Positions 12,183 through 21,239 of a stretch of 64,000 bases of DNA are shown one piece after another. The notes beneath the pieces are model-generated. The model worked only from the letters and a program-made list of their open reading frames with translations. It was not told the DNA's origin and ran no database searches. The DNA lies in NCBI RefSeq assembly GCF_024178315.1, contig NZ_JAMZIK010000064.1, positions 1 through 64,000 on the forward strand, in the 5' to 3' direction. The stretch is from Siccirubricoccus soli (GTDB lineage Bacteria; Pseudomonadota; Alphaproteobacteria; Acetobacterales; Acetobacteraceae). Made by a program: the position numbers and the translations under genes. Numbering within the stretch: position 1 is the first letter of the stretch; every line of letters begins with the position of its first letter.

Positions 12183-12333
12183 GACCGTTCCTGTCATGGC
12201 CGTCTCGCTTGGTGGGTAGTGATGTCGGGCAGCCTATCGCCCGTGGCGTGCAGGGTCGAGTGAACTTAGGTAACTCAAATGGCCATCCGTCCCGCCGCTG
12301 GACAGGAGGGTCGCGCTTCGCCATAGGTGCCGC

Positions 12334-13465
12334 ATGCGCGCCGACGCCGAATCCCTGAACGAGCAGATCACCGCCTCGGTGTCCCTGCTGAGGAGGCATC
12401 TTTGACTGGGATGCCGCCCTACGCCGCCTCGATGAGCTGAACGCCCGGGCGGAAGACCCCAGCCTCTGGAACGATGCCGCCGCCGCCAACAAGGTGATGC
12501 GGGAACGCTCCCGCCTCGCCGACCAGATCGAGGGCGTGCAGCGGCTGCAGCAGGCCGTCTCCGACGCGCTGGAGCTGATCGAGCTGGCCGAGGCCGAGGG
12601 CGACCAGGCCACTGCCGATGCCGCCGTCGCGGATCTGAAGACCCTCGCCGCCGAGGCGAAGCGGCGGGAGATCGAGAGCCTGCTCTCCGGCGAGGCCGAC
12701 GCCAACGACGCCTATCTGGAAGTGAATGCCGGCGCCGGCGGCACCGAGGCCCAGGACTGGGCCGAGATGCTGCTGCGCATGTACCAGCGCTGGGCGGAGC
12801 AGCATGGCTACAAGGTGACGCTGACCGAACGCTCCGACGGCGAGGAGGCGGGCATCAAGTCGGCCACCCTGCAGGTCAGCGGCCCCAACGCCTATGGCTG
12901 GCTGAAGACCGAGAGCGGCGTGCACCGCCTGGTCCGCATCAGCCCCTTCGGCGGCAACGACAAGCGGCAGACCAGCTTCGCCAGCGTCTATGTCTATCCG
13001 GTCATCGACGACAAGATCGAGATCGAGATCAACCCGGCCGACCTGAAGGTGGATACCTTCCGCGCCTCCGGCGCCGGCGGCCAGCACGTGAACAAGACGG
13101 AATCGGGCGTGCGCTTCACGCATATCCCGACCGGCATCATCGCCGCCTCCACCCAGGACCGCAGCCAGCACCGCAACCGGGCAATCGCCATGGAGATGCT
13201 GAAGGCCCGGCTCTACGAGCTGGAGCTGCGCAAGCGGGAAGCGGTGACGGATGCGGTGGAGGCCGGCAAGACGGATATCGGCTGGGGCCACCAGATCCGG
13301 AACTACGTGCTGCAACCCTACCAGCTCGTGAAGGACCTGCGGACCAACTTGGAAAAGGGCAACCCGGCGGCGGTACTGGACGGCGACCTGGACGAGTTCA
13401 TGGCGGCGGCGCTGGCGGCACGGGTGGGCGCGACGCGGTCGGAGGCAAGTGCCGCGGCCCGGTGA
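12334..13465 (+). CDS. prfB: Peptide chain release factor 2, with programmed +1 frameshift
   Basis: RF2 releases peptides at UGA and UAA. The first 23 codons run from ATG 12334 ([11 protein letters not shown]) to an in-frame TGA at 12403-12405; reading then continues in the +1 frame from GAC 12404 ([23 protein letters not shown]) to 13465, giving about 376 residues. Downstream are the RF2 stop-codon-reading SPF tripeptide (RISPFGG) and the catalytic GGQ ([10 protein letters not shown]). An ORF caller starting at 12494 would miss the N-terminus. Followed directly by a family A repeat and convergent glcF. Confidence 0.97.
12391..12406 (+). promoter_or_regulatory. RF2 programmed +1 frameshift signal
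   Basis: An internal Shine-Dalgarno-like AGGAGG (12391-12396) is followed after three bases by CTT TGA C (12400-12406). Arrangement and spacing match the known E. coli prfB site. When RF2 is scarce the ribosome stalls at UGA and slips forward on CTT, making more RF2: an autoregulatory loop. Confidence 0.95.
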
Positions 13466-13522
13466 TTGAGAGGGGCCCTGCCCCTCTCAAACTCTCCCCG
13501 CCAAGGGCCGAAAGGCCCTTGG
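13466..13522 (+). repeat. Family A bimodular palindrome, copy A1
   Basis: Directly after the prfB stop. Stem 1 pairs TTGAGAGGGG (13466-13475) with CCCCTCTCAA (13481-13490) around CCCTG. Stem 2 pairs CCAAGGGCC (13501-13509) with GGCCCTTGG (13514-13522) around a GAAA tetraloop. It sits between convergent prfB and glcF. Related copies are at 25571, 37668 and 40660. Confidence 0.75.
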
Positions 13523-13532
13523 AACCCTCGAG

Positions 13533-14870
13533 TCAGGCGGCGCGGCGCCTTGCCAGGGCGGCCTTTACCCCAGCCGGCTCCGGGCCGCCGGCCATCCAGT
13601 CCAGCAGTTCCACCGTGTGCGCGACCGGCAGGGCATCATCGCCGGCCAATTGCGTCAGGCAGCCGATATTGCCGGCGGCGATCAGGTCGGCGCCGGTGCG
13701 CTGCAGATTCTCCAGCTTGCGCTCCCGCAGCCGCCCGGCGATCTCCGGCTGCAGCAGGTTGTAGGTGCCGGCGCTGCCGCAGCAGAGATGCGCCTCCGCC
13801 GGCTCCCGCACCTTGAAGCCGGCCCGCGCCAGAAGCTGCTTCGGCGCGGCGGTGATCTTCTGCCCATGCTGCAGGGAACAGGCGGCGTGGTAGGCCACGG
13901 CGAGGCCCGGCGGCGCCTCCCGCTTCGGCGCATAGCCGAACTTCACCAGCACCTCGGAGATGTCCATGGCGATGGAAGCGACCGCCTCCGCCCGCTCCTT
14001 CCAGGGCGAGGGCGCCTCGCGGAACATGAAGCCGTAATCCTTCACCGTGGTGCCGCAGCCGGAGGCGTTCACCACCACCGCATCCAGCCCCTCGCCCGCC
14101 AGCTCGGCATGCCAGGCTGCGATATTGGCGCGGGCCAGCGCCATGGCCCGGTCGTGGTCGCCCATATGGTGGTTCAGCGCGCCGCAGCAGCCCTGCCCCG
14201 CCGTCACCACCACCTCGATCCCCATCCGCGTCAGCAGGCGGATGGTCGCGGCGTTGATCTCCGGCGCGATCACCTGCTGGGCGCAGCCGGTCAGCAGCGC
14301 GACGCGGCCGCGCCGCTCCCCCTCCGCCCGATGGACCTGCGGCGAGGCGGCCGGATCGGCGGCCGGCAACCGTGCCGGGGCCAGGCGCAGCATGGCCCGC
14401 AGCCGCTGCGCGGTCATCGAGCCGCCGGGGATCAGCCCGGCAAAGGGCCGCGCCAGCCGCGCCCCCAGCAGCGCCAGCCGGAACCGCCCCGGATGCGGCA
14501 GCACCCGCGCCAGCACCCGCCGCAGCAGCCGCTCCGGCCAGGGTCGCCTGTAGGTGTCCTCGATATAGTGCCGGGCATGATCGACCAGGTGCATGTAGTG
14601 CACGCCCGAGGGGCAGGTCGTCATGCAGGAGAGGCAGGAGAGGCAGCGATCGACATGCCGCACCACCTCCTCGGTCGCGGGGCGGCCGCTCTCCAGCATG
14701 TCCTTGATCAGGTAGATGCGGCCGCGCGGGCTGTCCAACTCGTCGCCCAGCAGGACGAAGGTGGGGCAGGTGGCGGTGCAGAAGCCGCAATGGACGCAGG
14801 TGCGGAGGATGCGGTTGCTCTCCCGCGTATCCGGATCCTGCAATTGCGCGGCGCTGAAGCTGGTCTGCAT
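13533..14870 (-). CDS. glcF: Glycolate oxidase iron-sulfur subunit
   Basis: GlcF is the electron-transfer subunit of glycolate oxidase, which converts glycolate to glyoxylate. The 445-residue protein has two N-terminal ferredoxin clusters (CVHCGFCTATCP near residue 25 and CLSCLSCMTTCP near residue 75) and two C-terminal CCG-domain motifs (GCCGALNHH, CCGSAGTYN). glcD and glcE are not in this window, though a subunit set is normally clustered; they may lie elsewhere. The gph phosphatase 8 kb away could supply glycolate. Related LutA/HdrD-type proteins also use CCG domains, but the length and order fit GlcF. Confidence 0.88.
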   Translation of the reverse strand: MQTSFSAAQLQDPDTRESNRILRTCVHCGFCTATCPTFVLLGDELDSPRGRIYLIKDMLESGRPATEEVVRHVDRCLSCLSCMTTCPSGVHYMHLVDHARHYIEDTYRRPWPERLLRRVLARVLPHPGRFRLALLGARLARPFAGLIPGGSMTAQRLRAMLRLAPARLPAADPAASPQVHRAEGERRGRVALLTGCAQQVIAPEINAATIRLLTRMGIEVVVTAGQGCCGALNHHMGDHDRAMALARANIAAWHAELAGEGLDAVVVNASGCGTTVKDYGFMFREAPSPWKERAEAVASIAMDISEVLVKFGYAPKREAPPGLAVAYHAACSLQHGQKITAAPKQLLARAGFKVREPAEAHLCCGSAGTYNLLQPEIAGRLRERKLENLQRTGADLIAAGNIGCLTQLAGDDALPVAHTVELLDWMAGGPEPAGVKAALARRRAA

Positions 14871-14957
14871 GGCCCCTCCGAAGCCGGCCAGGATAGCGCA
14901 GATCCCGCCCCGGCGTGAGCCCCGCCGGCCGATCCCCGCAGCCAGCCCCGCCCCCGC

Positions 14958-15719
14958 TCAGCGCGGCGCCGGCGCCGCCCGGGCCTCCGCCACCGCCTTG
15001 CGCAGCAGCACCACCAGCGCCTTGGCCAGGCAGTCGTTCAGCTTGTCGGCCATCGCCACCCGCGCCTCCCGCGGCGCCCGTTCCAGATCCACCTCCTCGG
15101 CATCCGCCCAGTGGCGCATCACCTCGTAGCGGCGAAACAGCGGCACGGCATGGGCGGCGGCCACCAGGCGGATCGCCTCGCGATAGGCATCGACATTGGA
15201 ATTGGTGCGGAGGAAGCGGGAGAATTGCGGGTCGACCAGCACCGCGTCGCCGCCTGCCGCGTGCACCTGCTCGAGGCCGGCATGCAGGGTCTCGACCATC
15301 TCCTCCACCTCCAGGCCCCGCGCCGCCTCCACCGTGCCGGTCTGCCAGAGCACGAGGTCGTAGGGCTGCTTCGCCAGCTCCTCCTTCAGCAGGGCGGCGC
15401 TGTCCTGGGCGGTGGCGGCGCGCCGGCCGCGCACCACGAACTCGATCTGGATGCCCGGGCGGCGGGCCGCCAGCATCGCTTCCAACCGGGCCGGCCAGGC
15501 GGCCTCCGGCCCGCTGGTGCCGGGGCCGAGGACCGAGGCCGAGCCCACCACCAGCACCCGCAGCCGCCCGGCGGCGGCGGCCCGCGCCACCGCCGGCAGC
15601 GGCACCCCGGGCTCCAGCAGCTCCGCCGGCGCGCCGCAGGCCGGCGCCTGCGCCTCCAGCCCCCGCGGGGCCAGGCACAGGACGAGCAGCAGCAGGGTGG
15701 GCCAGCTCCGGCGGGTCAT
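14958..15719 (-). CDS. SGNH-fold protein, probably catalytically inactive
   Basis: A 253-residue exported protein: signal peptide MTRRSWPTLLLLVLCLAPRG and then an SGNH-like domain. Aligned by eye with the paralogue at 17130, block I reads VVGSAS where active members have G-D/S-S, so the nucleophile position is Ala, and the C-terminal D-x-x-H block is missing (DLERAPREARVAM in its place). The fold-defining segments LVLWQTGTVEA and LFRRYEVMRHWADA remain. It overlaps the upstream opgC gene by four bases (ATGA), so the two are translationally coupled. The role may be binding rather than hydrolysis; this is inference. Confidence 0.75.
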   Translation of the reverse strand: MTRRSWPTLLLLVLCLAPRGLEAQAPACGAPAELLEPGVPLPAVARAAAAGRLRVLVVGSASVLGPGTSGPEAAWPARLEAMLAARRPGIQIEFVVRGRRAATAQDSAALLKEELAKQPYDLVLWQTGTVEAARGLEVEEMVETLHAGLEQVHAAGGDAVLVDPQFSRFLRTNSNVDAYREAIRLVAAAHAVPLFRRYEVMRHWADAEEVDLERAPREARVAMADKLNDCLAKALVVLLRKAVAEARAAPAPR

Positions 15720-16942
15720 GGCCCGGAATTGGTAAGAGAGGCCGCCCTCGTCGGCAAGGCGACAGATTCGGGAGCCGGAACGGGCCGCCCCCCGCTCCCC
15801 CGCAGCCGGTACCAGGCGCCGATCACCCCCACCGCCGTGAGCACCAGGATGCCCGCCAGGTTCACCCCGAGCTGCATCGGCCAGCGGTCCGACAGCTCCA
15901 GCGCCAGCCGGCCGAGGAAGGAGAGGAAGATGCCGGTGCAGAACACCGGCAGCCCGTGCTGGCCCATCAGCACGAAGGGCAGCAGCGGCGCGGACCGCAC
16001 CCAGGCCGCCCCCACCGGCACCAGATGCGCCACCAGATAGGTCAGGGCGAGGATGGAGAGCAGCCGCAGCGGGTGCAGCCCGGTCTTGTCCACCGCCGAG
16101 AGCACCTCCGCCACATGCTCCGGCAGCAGGGCCATGGCCTCGGCTTCCGCCTGGCTGATCAGGCTGGCCAGGCCGCCGAGCAGGAGGATGAGCGCGGCGC
16201 CGCTGGCGAGGGCGGGGTGGAAGGGCAGCGTCAGCCGCCTGCCCCGCCGCCCATCCGGCCGGCGCGGCACATAGCCCAGGGCGCAGCCGAAGAAGAACAG
16301 GAACTGCCAGGCCAGCGGGTTGAAGAACCAGCCGCCGCCGGTCCAGCTCGGCAGGTTCACATCCGCCAGCCGCACCGCCAGGTACAGCCCGGCCGAGAGC
16401 CCGAGCAGCAGCGGCGGCGCCCGCAGCAGCGGCAGCATCGGCACCAGCAGCAGCAGCAGCACGATGTAGAGCGGCAGGATGTCGAGGAAGGCGGGCTGGA
16501 AGCGCAGCAGCAGCGCCTGCAGCAGTGCCAGGTAGGGCTGCTCCGCGAAGACGTCGAGATGCAACTCGTCCAGGTAGGCGGTGGTGTCGAGCGCCGCGGC
16601 GGAGAAGCCGACCTGGGCGGTGAAGACGACGAAGAGGAAGATATGCGCGACGTAGAGCGTGCCGATCCGCCGCACGAGGGAGGCAGCGGCGAAGCTGTAG
16701 CCGCGCCGGTCCAGCTCCGCCCCATAGGCCAGCCCCGCCGCATAGCCGGCCAGCAGCACGAAGGCTTCCGTGGCGTCGCACAGCGCGATGTTGCGCAGGG
16801 TGAGCAGGCCGAGCCAGTTGCCCGGCACATGGTCGATGAAGATGCAGAACAGGGCGAGGCCGCGAAACAGGTCCACCCTGAGGTCGCGCCCGCTGCCCGG
16901 CGGGGCGGCGGGGCCCTCCAACCCGCGGACAAGACTCCGCAT
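15716..16942 (-). CDS. opgC: OpgC-family multi-pass membrane protein
   Basis: A 408-residue membrane protein with about ten predicted helices and the OpgC/acyltransferase-3 N-terminus DLRVDLFRGLALFCIFIDHVPGNW. OpgC proteins add succinyl or similar groups to osmoregulated periplasmic glucans. ATG 16942 is chosen because GGAGGT lies 4 bases before it; an upstream frame is proline-rich noise. It overlaps a degenerate SGNH gene downstream and faces an intact SGNH gene upstream, suggesting a small glycan-modification module. The exact donor and acceptor cannot be read from sequence. Confidence 0.85.
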   Translation of the reverse strand: MRSLVRGLEGPAAPPGSGRDLRVDLFRGLALFCIFIDHVPGNWLGLLTLRNIALCDATEAFVLLAGYAAGLAYGAELDRRGYSFAAASLVRRIGTLYVAHIFLFVVFTAQVGFSAAALDTTAYLDELHLDVFAEQPYLALLQALLLRFQPAFLDILPLYIVLLLLLVPMLPLLRAPPLLLGLSAGLYLAVRLADVNLPSWTGGGWFFNPLAWQFLFFFGCALGYVPRRPDGRRGRRLTLPFHPALASGAALILLLGGLASLISQAEAEAMALLPEHVAEVLSAVDKTGLHPLRLLSILALTYLVAHLVPVGAAWVRSAPLLPFVLMGQHGLPVFCTGIFLSFLGRLALELSDRWPMQLGVNLAGILVLTAVGVIGAWYRLRGSGGRPVPAPESVALPTRAASLTNSGP

Positions 16943-17129
16943 CGGCACCTCCGCTGCGATGGATGGGGGAGGCGGCGGCGGCATGCAAGCCCGGTCCCCT
17001 TTCGGACCGCCGGCGGATGCTTCAACCGCCGTGGCCGCCCCGCCTCCGCATGGCTGCCCCCGGCGGCGCAGGGGGATTAGGGCCGCATTCGCTCTGGCCA
17101 GCCTTGTCCGCTTGCGCCACTTTATCCAC

Positions 17130-17867
17130 ATGCGTCTCGTTTTTTCCGCACTCCTTGCCGGGCTGCTGGCCCTGCCCGCCTGGCCGGGGCGGGCGGAGAC
17201 CTGTCCCTCCGCGCCGGACCAGCACCTCGCCCTGCCCCGGGCGCGGGCCGCGCTGGCGGCGGGACGGCCCCTGACCATCCTGGCCTTCGGCTCCTCCTCC
17301 ACCGAGGGCTCCGGCGCCAGCGACGCCGCCCATACCTACCCCGCCCAGCTCGAGGCCCGGCTGCACGCCCTCTTCCCCGGCCAGGACATCCGTGTGCTGA
17401 ACCGCGGCAAGGGCGGGGAGGAGGTGCCGGAGATGCTGGCCCGGCTGGAGCGGGACGTGCTGGCGGCCCGGCCGGACATCGTCATCTGGCAGGCCGGGGC
17501 GAATGCGGTGCTGCGCGGCATGGCGCCGGAGCAGTTCAGCGCCGCCATGGCCCAGGGCATCGCCCGCATCCGCGCCGCCGGGGCGGAGGTGGTGCTGATG
17601 GACAGCCAGCGCGCGCCGCGCATTCTTTCCACGCCGCATTGGCAGAATTTCGACGCGGCGCTGCGCCAGCTCTCGCAACACGCCCCGGCGCCGCTCTTCT
17701 CCCGCGCCGCGCTGATGCGCGCCTGGGCGGAGGCGGGAACGCCGAGCACGGACATGGTCGGACCCGACGGGCTGCACCACAATGATCGCGGCTATGCCTG
17801 CCTGGCGGAGGCGCTGTCCCGGTCCCTGACGGATGCGCTGGGCCCGGCGCGAATCGCGGGGCGCTGA
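17130..17867 (+). CDS. SGNH/GDSL hydrolase
   Basis: A 245-residue secreted hydrolase: signal peptide MRLVFSALLAGLLALPAWPG, then block I AFGSSSTEGSG with the nucleophile Ser, block III VIWQAGANAVLRG, and block V GPDGLHHNDRG with the Asp-His pair. The family comprises esterases and O-acetyl-transferring or removing enzymes. It is transcribed away from opgC, and resembles the inactive-looking paralogue on the other side of it, so a role in acyl editing of a periplasmic glycan is reasonable but inferred. Confidence 0.85.
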   Translation: MRLVFSALLAGLLALPAWPGRAETCPSAPDQHLALPRARAALAAGRPLTILAFGSSSTEGSGASDAAHTYPAQLEARLHALFPGQDIRVLNRGKGGEEVPEMLARLERDVLAARPDIVIWQAGANAVLRGMAPEQFSAAMAQGIARIRAAGAEVVLMDSQRAPRILSTPHWQNFDAALRQLSQHAPAPLFSRAALMRAWAEAGTPSTDMVGPDGLHHNDRGYACLAEALSRSLTDALGPARIAGR

Positions 17868-17881
17868 GCCGATCTCCGCGC

Positions 17882-17949
17882 GGCAGCGGCGGGCGGCCGG
17901 GCAGGCGGGCGGCACCCGGCCGTAGCATGCGCCGCTGCCTTCGCCCGCA
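17882..17949. terminator. Large nested stem between convergent genes, possible bidirectional terminator
   Basis: GGCAGCGGCG (17882-17891) pairs with CGCCGCTGCC (17940-17949); nested inside, CGGCCGGG (17894-17901) pairs with CCCGGCCG (17925-17932). It fills the gap between two convergent stops (17867 and 17997). No T-tract is present, so intrinsic termination is uncertain. Confidence 0.45.
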
Positions 17950-17996
17950 GCCGCAGGGCCCGCTCGCTCTCCGGCGCTGAGGCGCGGCCGGCGCCG

Positions 17997-18887
17997 TTAC
18001 TCCGCCGCCATGGAGTCGGGCGCCAGCCAATCCGGCGGCACCACGCGGCCATGGTCCGGCCGGGGCAGCAGGGCCAGCCGCGCATCCACCCGGCCCAACG
18101 CCATGTCGCGGAACAGCGCCCGGTTCATCGGTCCCGTCTCCGGCACCTGGTCCAGGAAAGCGGCGAAGGTGGCGCGGTAGCGCGCCGCCTGCCGGACGAA
18201 GCGCTCATCCACCTCGAAGCGCGCCATCTCCTCCGCGCTGGCCGGGAGCAGCCGCAGCAGGGCGAGCGGCAGCTCCTCGGGCGCCGGCAGCGGCAGCGGC
18301 GCACCCGGCTCCCCACCCGGCCCGGCCGGGCCGCGCCAGCCGAAGGCCAGCCGCCACATCCCGGCCAGCAGGACAGAGAGTTCCCGCGCCGTCACATCCC
18401 ATTCGGCGACGAGGCGGGAGAGCCGCGTCTCGCGCAGCAGCGCCTCCGCCACCTCCGCCTGGCGCTGGCCCTGCGCCAGGCCGCCGAGCAGCAGCCGCAC
18501 CTGCTCGCGCAACAGGGCCGTATGCTCCCGCCCCTCCGCCAGCAGCGCTTCCAGCGCCAGGTGGTGCTGGTCCGCCACCCTGCCCTGGCGCAGCAGCGCG
18601 GCCCGCAGGCTGTGCAGCTCCCCGCGCTGCAACCCGGTGGAGACGAACAGCAGGAGCAGGCAGCCGGGCAGGAAGATGCCCGCCGTCAGGCTGGCCCAGC
18701 CGCCGGGGCCGAGGGCCAGTACCGCCTCCGGCCCCGCCAACGCCAGGAGGCCGGCGAGCGCAGCGAGCGGGAGCAAGGCGGCGAAACACAGCAGGCCGTA
18801 TCCGACGGCGCGCGCCAGAAGATGCACTCTGCCCACCCCCGAGAACGGCCGGAAACGCCGCAATGTCGGACCGGTCGCATTATACAT
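17997..18887 (-). CDS. Hypothetical membrane protein with two transmembrane helices and a coiled coil
   Basis: About 296 residues. Two strong helices (VGYGLLCFAALLPLAALAGL and GIFLPGCLLLLFVS) are followed by a long helical region rich in Leu, Glu, Arg and Gln that looks like a coiled coil (residues about 85-170), then a soluble C-terminal domain. The start is uncertain: ATG 18887 has no clear ribosome site and overlaps a TATAAT hexamer that could instead be a promoter, in which case GTG 18827 would be the start. I do not recognise the family. Codon usage matches neighbours. Confidence 0.65.
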   Translation of the reverse strand: MYNATGPTLRRFRPFSGVGRVHLLARAVGYGLLCFAALLPLAALAGLLALAGPEAVLALGPGGWASLTAGIFLPGCLLLLFVSTGLQRGELHSLRAALLRQGRVADQHHLALEALLAEGREHTALLREQVRLLLGGLAQGQRQAEVAEALLRETRLSRLVAEWDVTARELSVLLAGMWRLAFGWRGPAGPGGEPGAPLPLPAPEELPLALLRLLPASAEEMARFEVDERFVRQAARYRATFAAFLDQVPETGPMNRALFRDMALGRVDARLALLPRPDHGRVVPPDWLAPDSMAAE

Positions 18888-19149
18888 CACTAAGTTGAGA
18901 GCGCCAGGATTTTGCACGTTTGGCGCGAGGACCGAAGCTGCCTCGGAGAGGCCCCGCGCCACCGACCGGCAAGGGCATGACCGCCCTGCCAGAGACGCGG
19001 CACGGCCGTGCGGGCGCGCCGATCATCCTGCCGCGCCGGCCCATGCGGAGGCCATGGGCGGGGCGCAGCTTGGCCATCGCACCCGGGCAGAATCGCCCGC
19101 CGGGCACGCGGCGCCGGGCCCGGCATGCCGCGGGCGCCCCGGCGCAGGC

Positions 19150-20178
19150 TCAGCCGCCGGCGCGCAGGATCAGCCCCGCCGAGGTCACCGGGAAGCCGCG
19201 CACCGAAAGCCGGAGATGCGGCGGGAAGACCACGCCGAGCGGCGAGCTCGACTCGCCGAAGGGCGCGAGGTCGACGAAGCGGTCCAGCATCCCGTTGCCA
19301 TGCCCCTCGTCCAGCGGCAGCAGGGCATGGCCGCGCGCCGCCACCCGCGCCGCCAGCGCCTCCACATGCCGCCGCTGGAACAGCACGGTGCTGCCGCGGC
19401 CGATGGTCCCGCCCAGCCCGTCCAGGTTGAACTCCGTGGTGTGCACCGCGATGCCGCCCGGCTTCAGGCACTCCATCGCCTGCTCCACGAAGCGCCAGCC
19501 GGCTTCGAGGCTGCCGAGATGCTCCAGCGCGCAGACCGACCAGAGGCAGTCGAAGCCGCCCTGGCGCAGCTCCGCCGGGATGGCGACCATGTCCACCGGG
19601 CGGAAGCTCACCCGCGCCTCGAACGCCTCCCGCGCCAGCAGCTCCGGCCGGTAGAGCGCGGCGGCGGCGGCGCCGTGCTGGCCGGTCTCGATCCAGTCGC
19701 GCGCCCGGGCATCCTCGCCCGCCAGGTCGGTCGCCACCACCTCCACCCCCTGCGCCGCAAGGACCGCGGGCAGCGCCTCCCGCCCCACCGCGAAGCCGAG
19801 GGCGCGGCGGCCGGGCTCCAGCATCCCCGCCTCCCACAGCGCCTGCAGGACGAAGCCATCCTCCCACAGCTTGCGGTGATAGACGGGGGCGGTGCCGAGC
19901 ACCCGGCACCAGTGGCGGAACCAGGGCGCCTCGATATCCGCCTGGCGGCAGGTGCGGCTCGTCAGGCCGGCGGGGCTCGGCCCGTCCGGCACCGGCGCCG
20001 CGGGGCCGGCGAGGCCGGCGGCGTAGTGGCGCTGCGCCAGCTCCGCCCCCAGCACCTTCACCGACCAGCGGGTGAGCTCGGCCTCCCGCTCCCAGAGCAG
20101 GCGCGTGTCGCCGAGCAGCGGCAGGCGGCGATGGCGCTGCCGCCAGCGGGAGAGGTGGCGGAGGAGGCGGGCGATCAT
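19150..20178 (-). CDS. SAM-dependent methyltransferase-like protein
   Basis: A 342-residue protein with a class I methyltransferase core in the middle: ALGFAVGREALPAVLAAQG as a glycine-rich motif I region, VVATDLAGEDA as the acidic end of strand 2, and FDCLWSVCALEHLGSLEAG plus ECLKPGGIAVHTTEF as motifs III-V. The C-terminal third (RRHVEALAARVAARGH) is typical of glycan-related methyltransferases. The first 60 residues are basic and unplaced. The substrate is unknown. It lies 28 bases downstream of the Bug-receptor gene on the same strand, so co-transcription is possible without implying a shared job. Confidence 0.75.
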   Translation of the reverse strand: MIARLLRHLSRWRQRHRRLPLLGDTRLLWEREAELTRWSVKVLGAELAQRHYAAGLAGPAAPVPDGPSPAGLTSRTCRQADIEAPWFRHWCRVLGTAPVYHRKLWEDGFVLQALWEAGMLEPGRRALGFAVGREALPAVLAAQGVEVVATDLAGEDARARDWIETGQHGAAAAALYRPELLAREAFEARVSFRPVDMVAIPAELRQGGFDCLWSVCALEHLGSLEAGWRFVEQAMECLKPGGIAVHTTEFNLDGLGGTIGRGSTVLFQRRHVEALAARVAARGHALLPLDEGHGNGMLDRFVDLAPFGESSSPLGVVFPPHLRLSVRGFPVTSAGLILRAGG

Positions 20179-20206
20179 GCCGGCGAGGGGAGGCTGCCCG
20201 CCTGCC

Positions 20207-21190
20207 TCAACTGTCCAGCCTGATCCCCAGCTCCCGGATCAGCGGCCGCCATTCGGCATTCTCCCGCTTCACGAATTCCTGGAACTCCGCCGGGCTCCAG
20301 GGCGCGCTCTCGATGCCGAGGTCGCGGAACCGCGCCTGCACATCCTCCGCCGCCACCCCGGCGCGCAGCCCCTCCGCCAGCTTCTCCACCACCGGCGCGG
20401 GGGTCGCGACCGGCACGCTCATCCCCTGCCAGCCATAGGCGACGGCGCCGGCGAAGCCCAGCTCGCGCAAGGTCGGCACCTCGGGCGCCCGGGCGCTGCG
20501 CGCCTCGGAGAAGCAGCAGAGCGTCTTCACCCGGCCGGAGGCGATGAAGGGAATGCCCGTCGCGCAGTCGATGACGACGCTCTCCACATTGCCGGAGAGC
20601 AAATCCTGCATCGCCGCCGGCCCGCCGCGATAGGGCACATGCGTCGCCTCCAACCCGGTGCGGCGCTTCACCATCTCCATCGCCAGGTGGTGCGGCGAGG
20701 CGACGGCCGGGGTGCCGTAATTCGGCGCGCGGGTCTTCGAGCGGGCGACGAACCCGGCGAAATCCTTCACCGGGTCGTCCGGCCGCACCACGATGAAGAG
20801 CGGGAAGCGGCCGATGAAGCCCACGCCCTGGAAGTCGCGGTCCGGGTCGTAGGGCAGGCGGCCATAGAGCGCCGGGTTGTAGGTCAGGATGCCATTGTCG
20901 ACATGCAGGAGCGTGGTGCCATCCGGCGCGCTGCGGGCGACGGCCTCGCTGGCCACCACCGCGCCGCCGCCCGGCCGGTTCGCCACCACCACGTTCTGGC
21001 CGAGGCGCGTGCCCATATGCGCGCCGATCAGCCGGGCGAAGGTGTCGCTGGCGCCGCCCGGCGGGTAGCCGACGATCCAGCGCAGCGGCCGGTCCGGAAA
21101 GCCCTGCGCCCGCGCCTGGCCGGTCATCGCCGCCAGCCCTGCCATCCCCGCCACCACCCCGCGCCGCCCCAGCATCGCGCACCCCGTCAT
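20207..21190 (-). CDS. TctC/Bug-family periplasmic substrate-binding protein
   Basis: A 327-residue member of the tripartite tricarboxylate carrier receptor family. The signal region has a twin Arg (MLGRRGVVAGMAGLAAMTGQARAQ), followed by the family pattern FPDRPLRWIVGYPPGGASD, NRPGGGAVVASE, PDGTTLL and YRGGPAAMQDLLSG. These proteins bind carboxylates or amides in the periplasm; orphan members without TctAB, as here, are very numerous in some beta- and alphaproteobacteria. ATG 21175 is an alternative start. The ligand is not predictable. Confidence 0.93.
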   Translation of the reverse strand: MTGCAMLGRRGVVAGMAGLAAMTGQARAQGFPDRPLRWIVGYPPGGASDTFARLIGAHMGTRLGQNVVVANRPGGGAVVASEAVARSAPDGTTLLHVDNGILTYNPALYGRLPYDPDRDFQGVGFIGRFPLFIVVRPDDPVKDFAGFVARSKTRAPNYGTPAVASPHHLAMEMVKRRTGLEATHVPYRGGPAAMQDLLSGNVESVVIDCATGIPFIASGRVKTLCCFSEARSARAPEVPTLRELGFAGAVAYGWQGMSVPVATPAPVVEKLAEGLRAGVAAEDVQARFRDLGIESAPWSPAEFQEFVKRENAEWRPLIRELGIRLDS

Positions 21191-21239
21191 TCGCCGGCGG
21201 CATCTAACCGGAACTGCCGCGCCGCGTCACGGCCCCGGC

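Noticed and set aside
9246-12263. A 1,005-codon open frame opposite the DUF1501/DUF1800 pair
   Set aside because: Shadow frame; the reverse-strand proteins match families and this does not.
12494-13465. prfB as a plain ORF starting at ATG 12494
   Set aside because: The N-terminal RF2 segment and frameshift site lie upstream at 12334-12406.
18879-18884. A TATAAT promoter for the membrane protein gene
   Set aside because: It overlaps codons 2-3 after the chosen ATG, and no -35 box is at the right distance; kept only as a reason to doubt the start.
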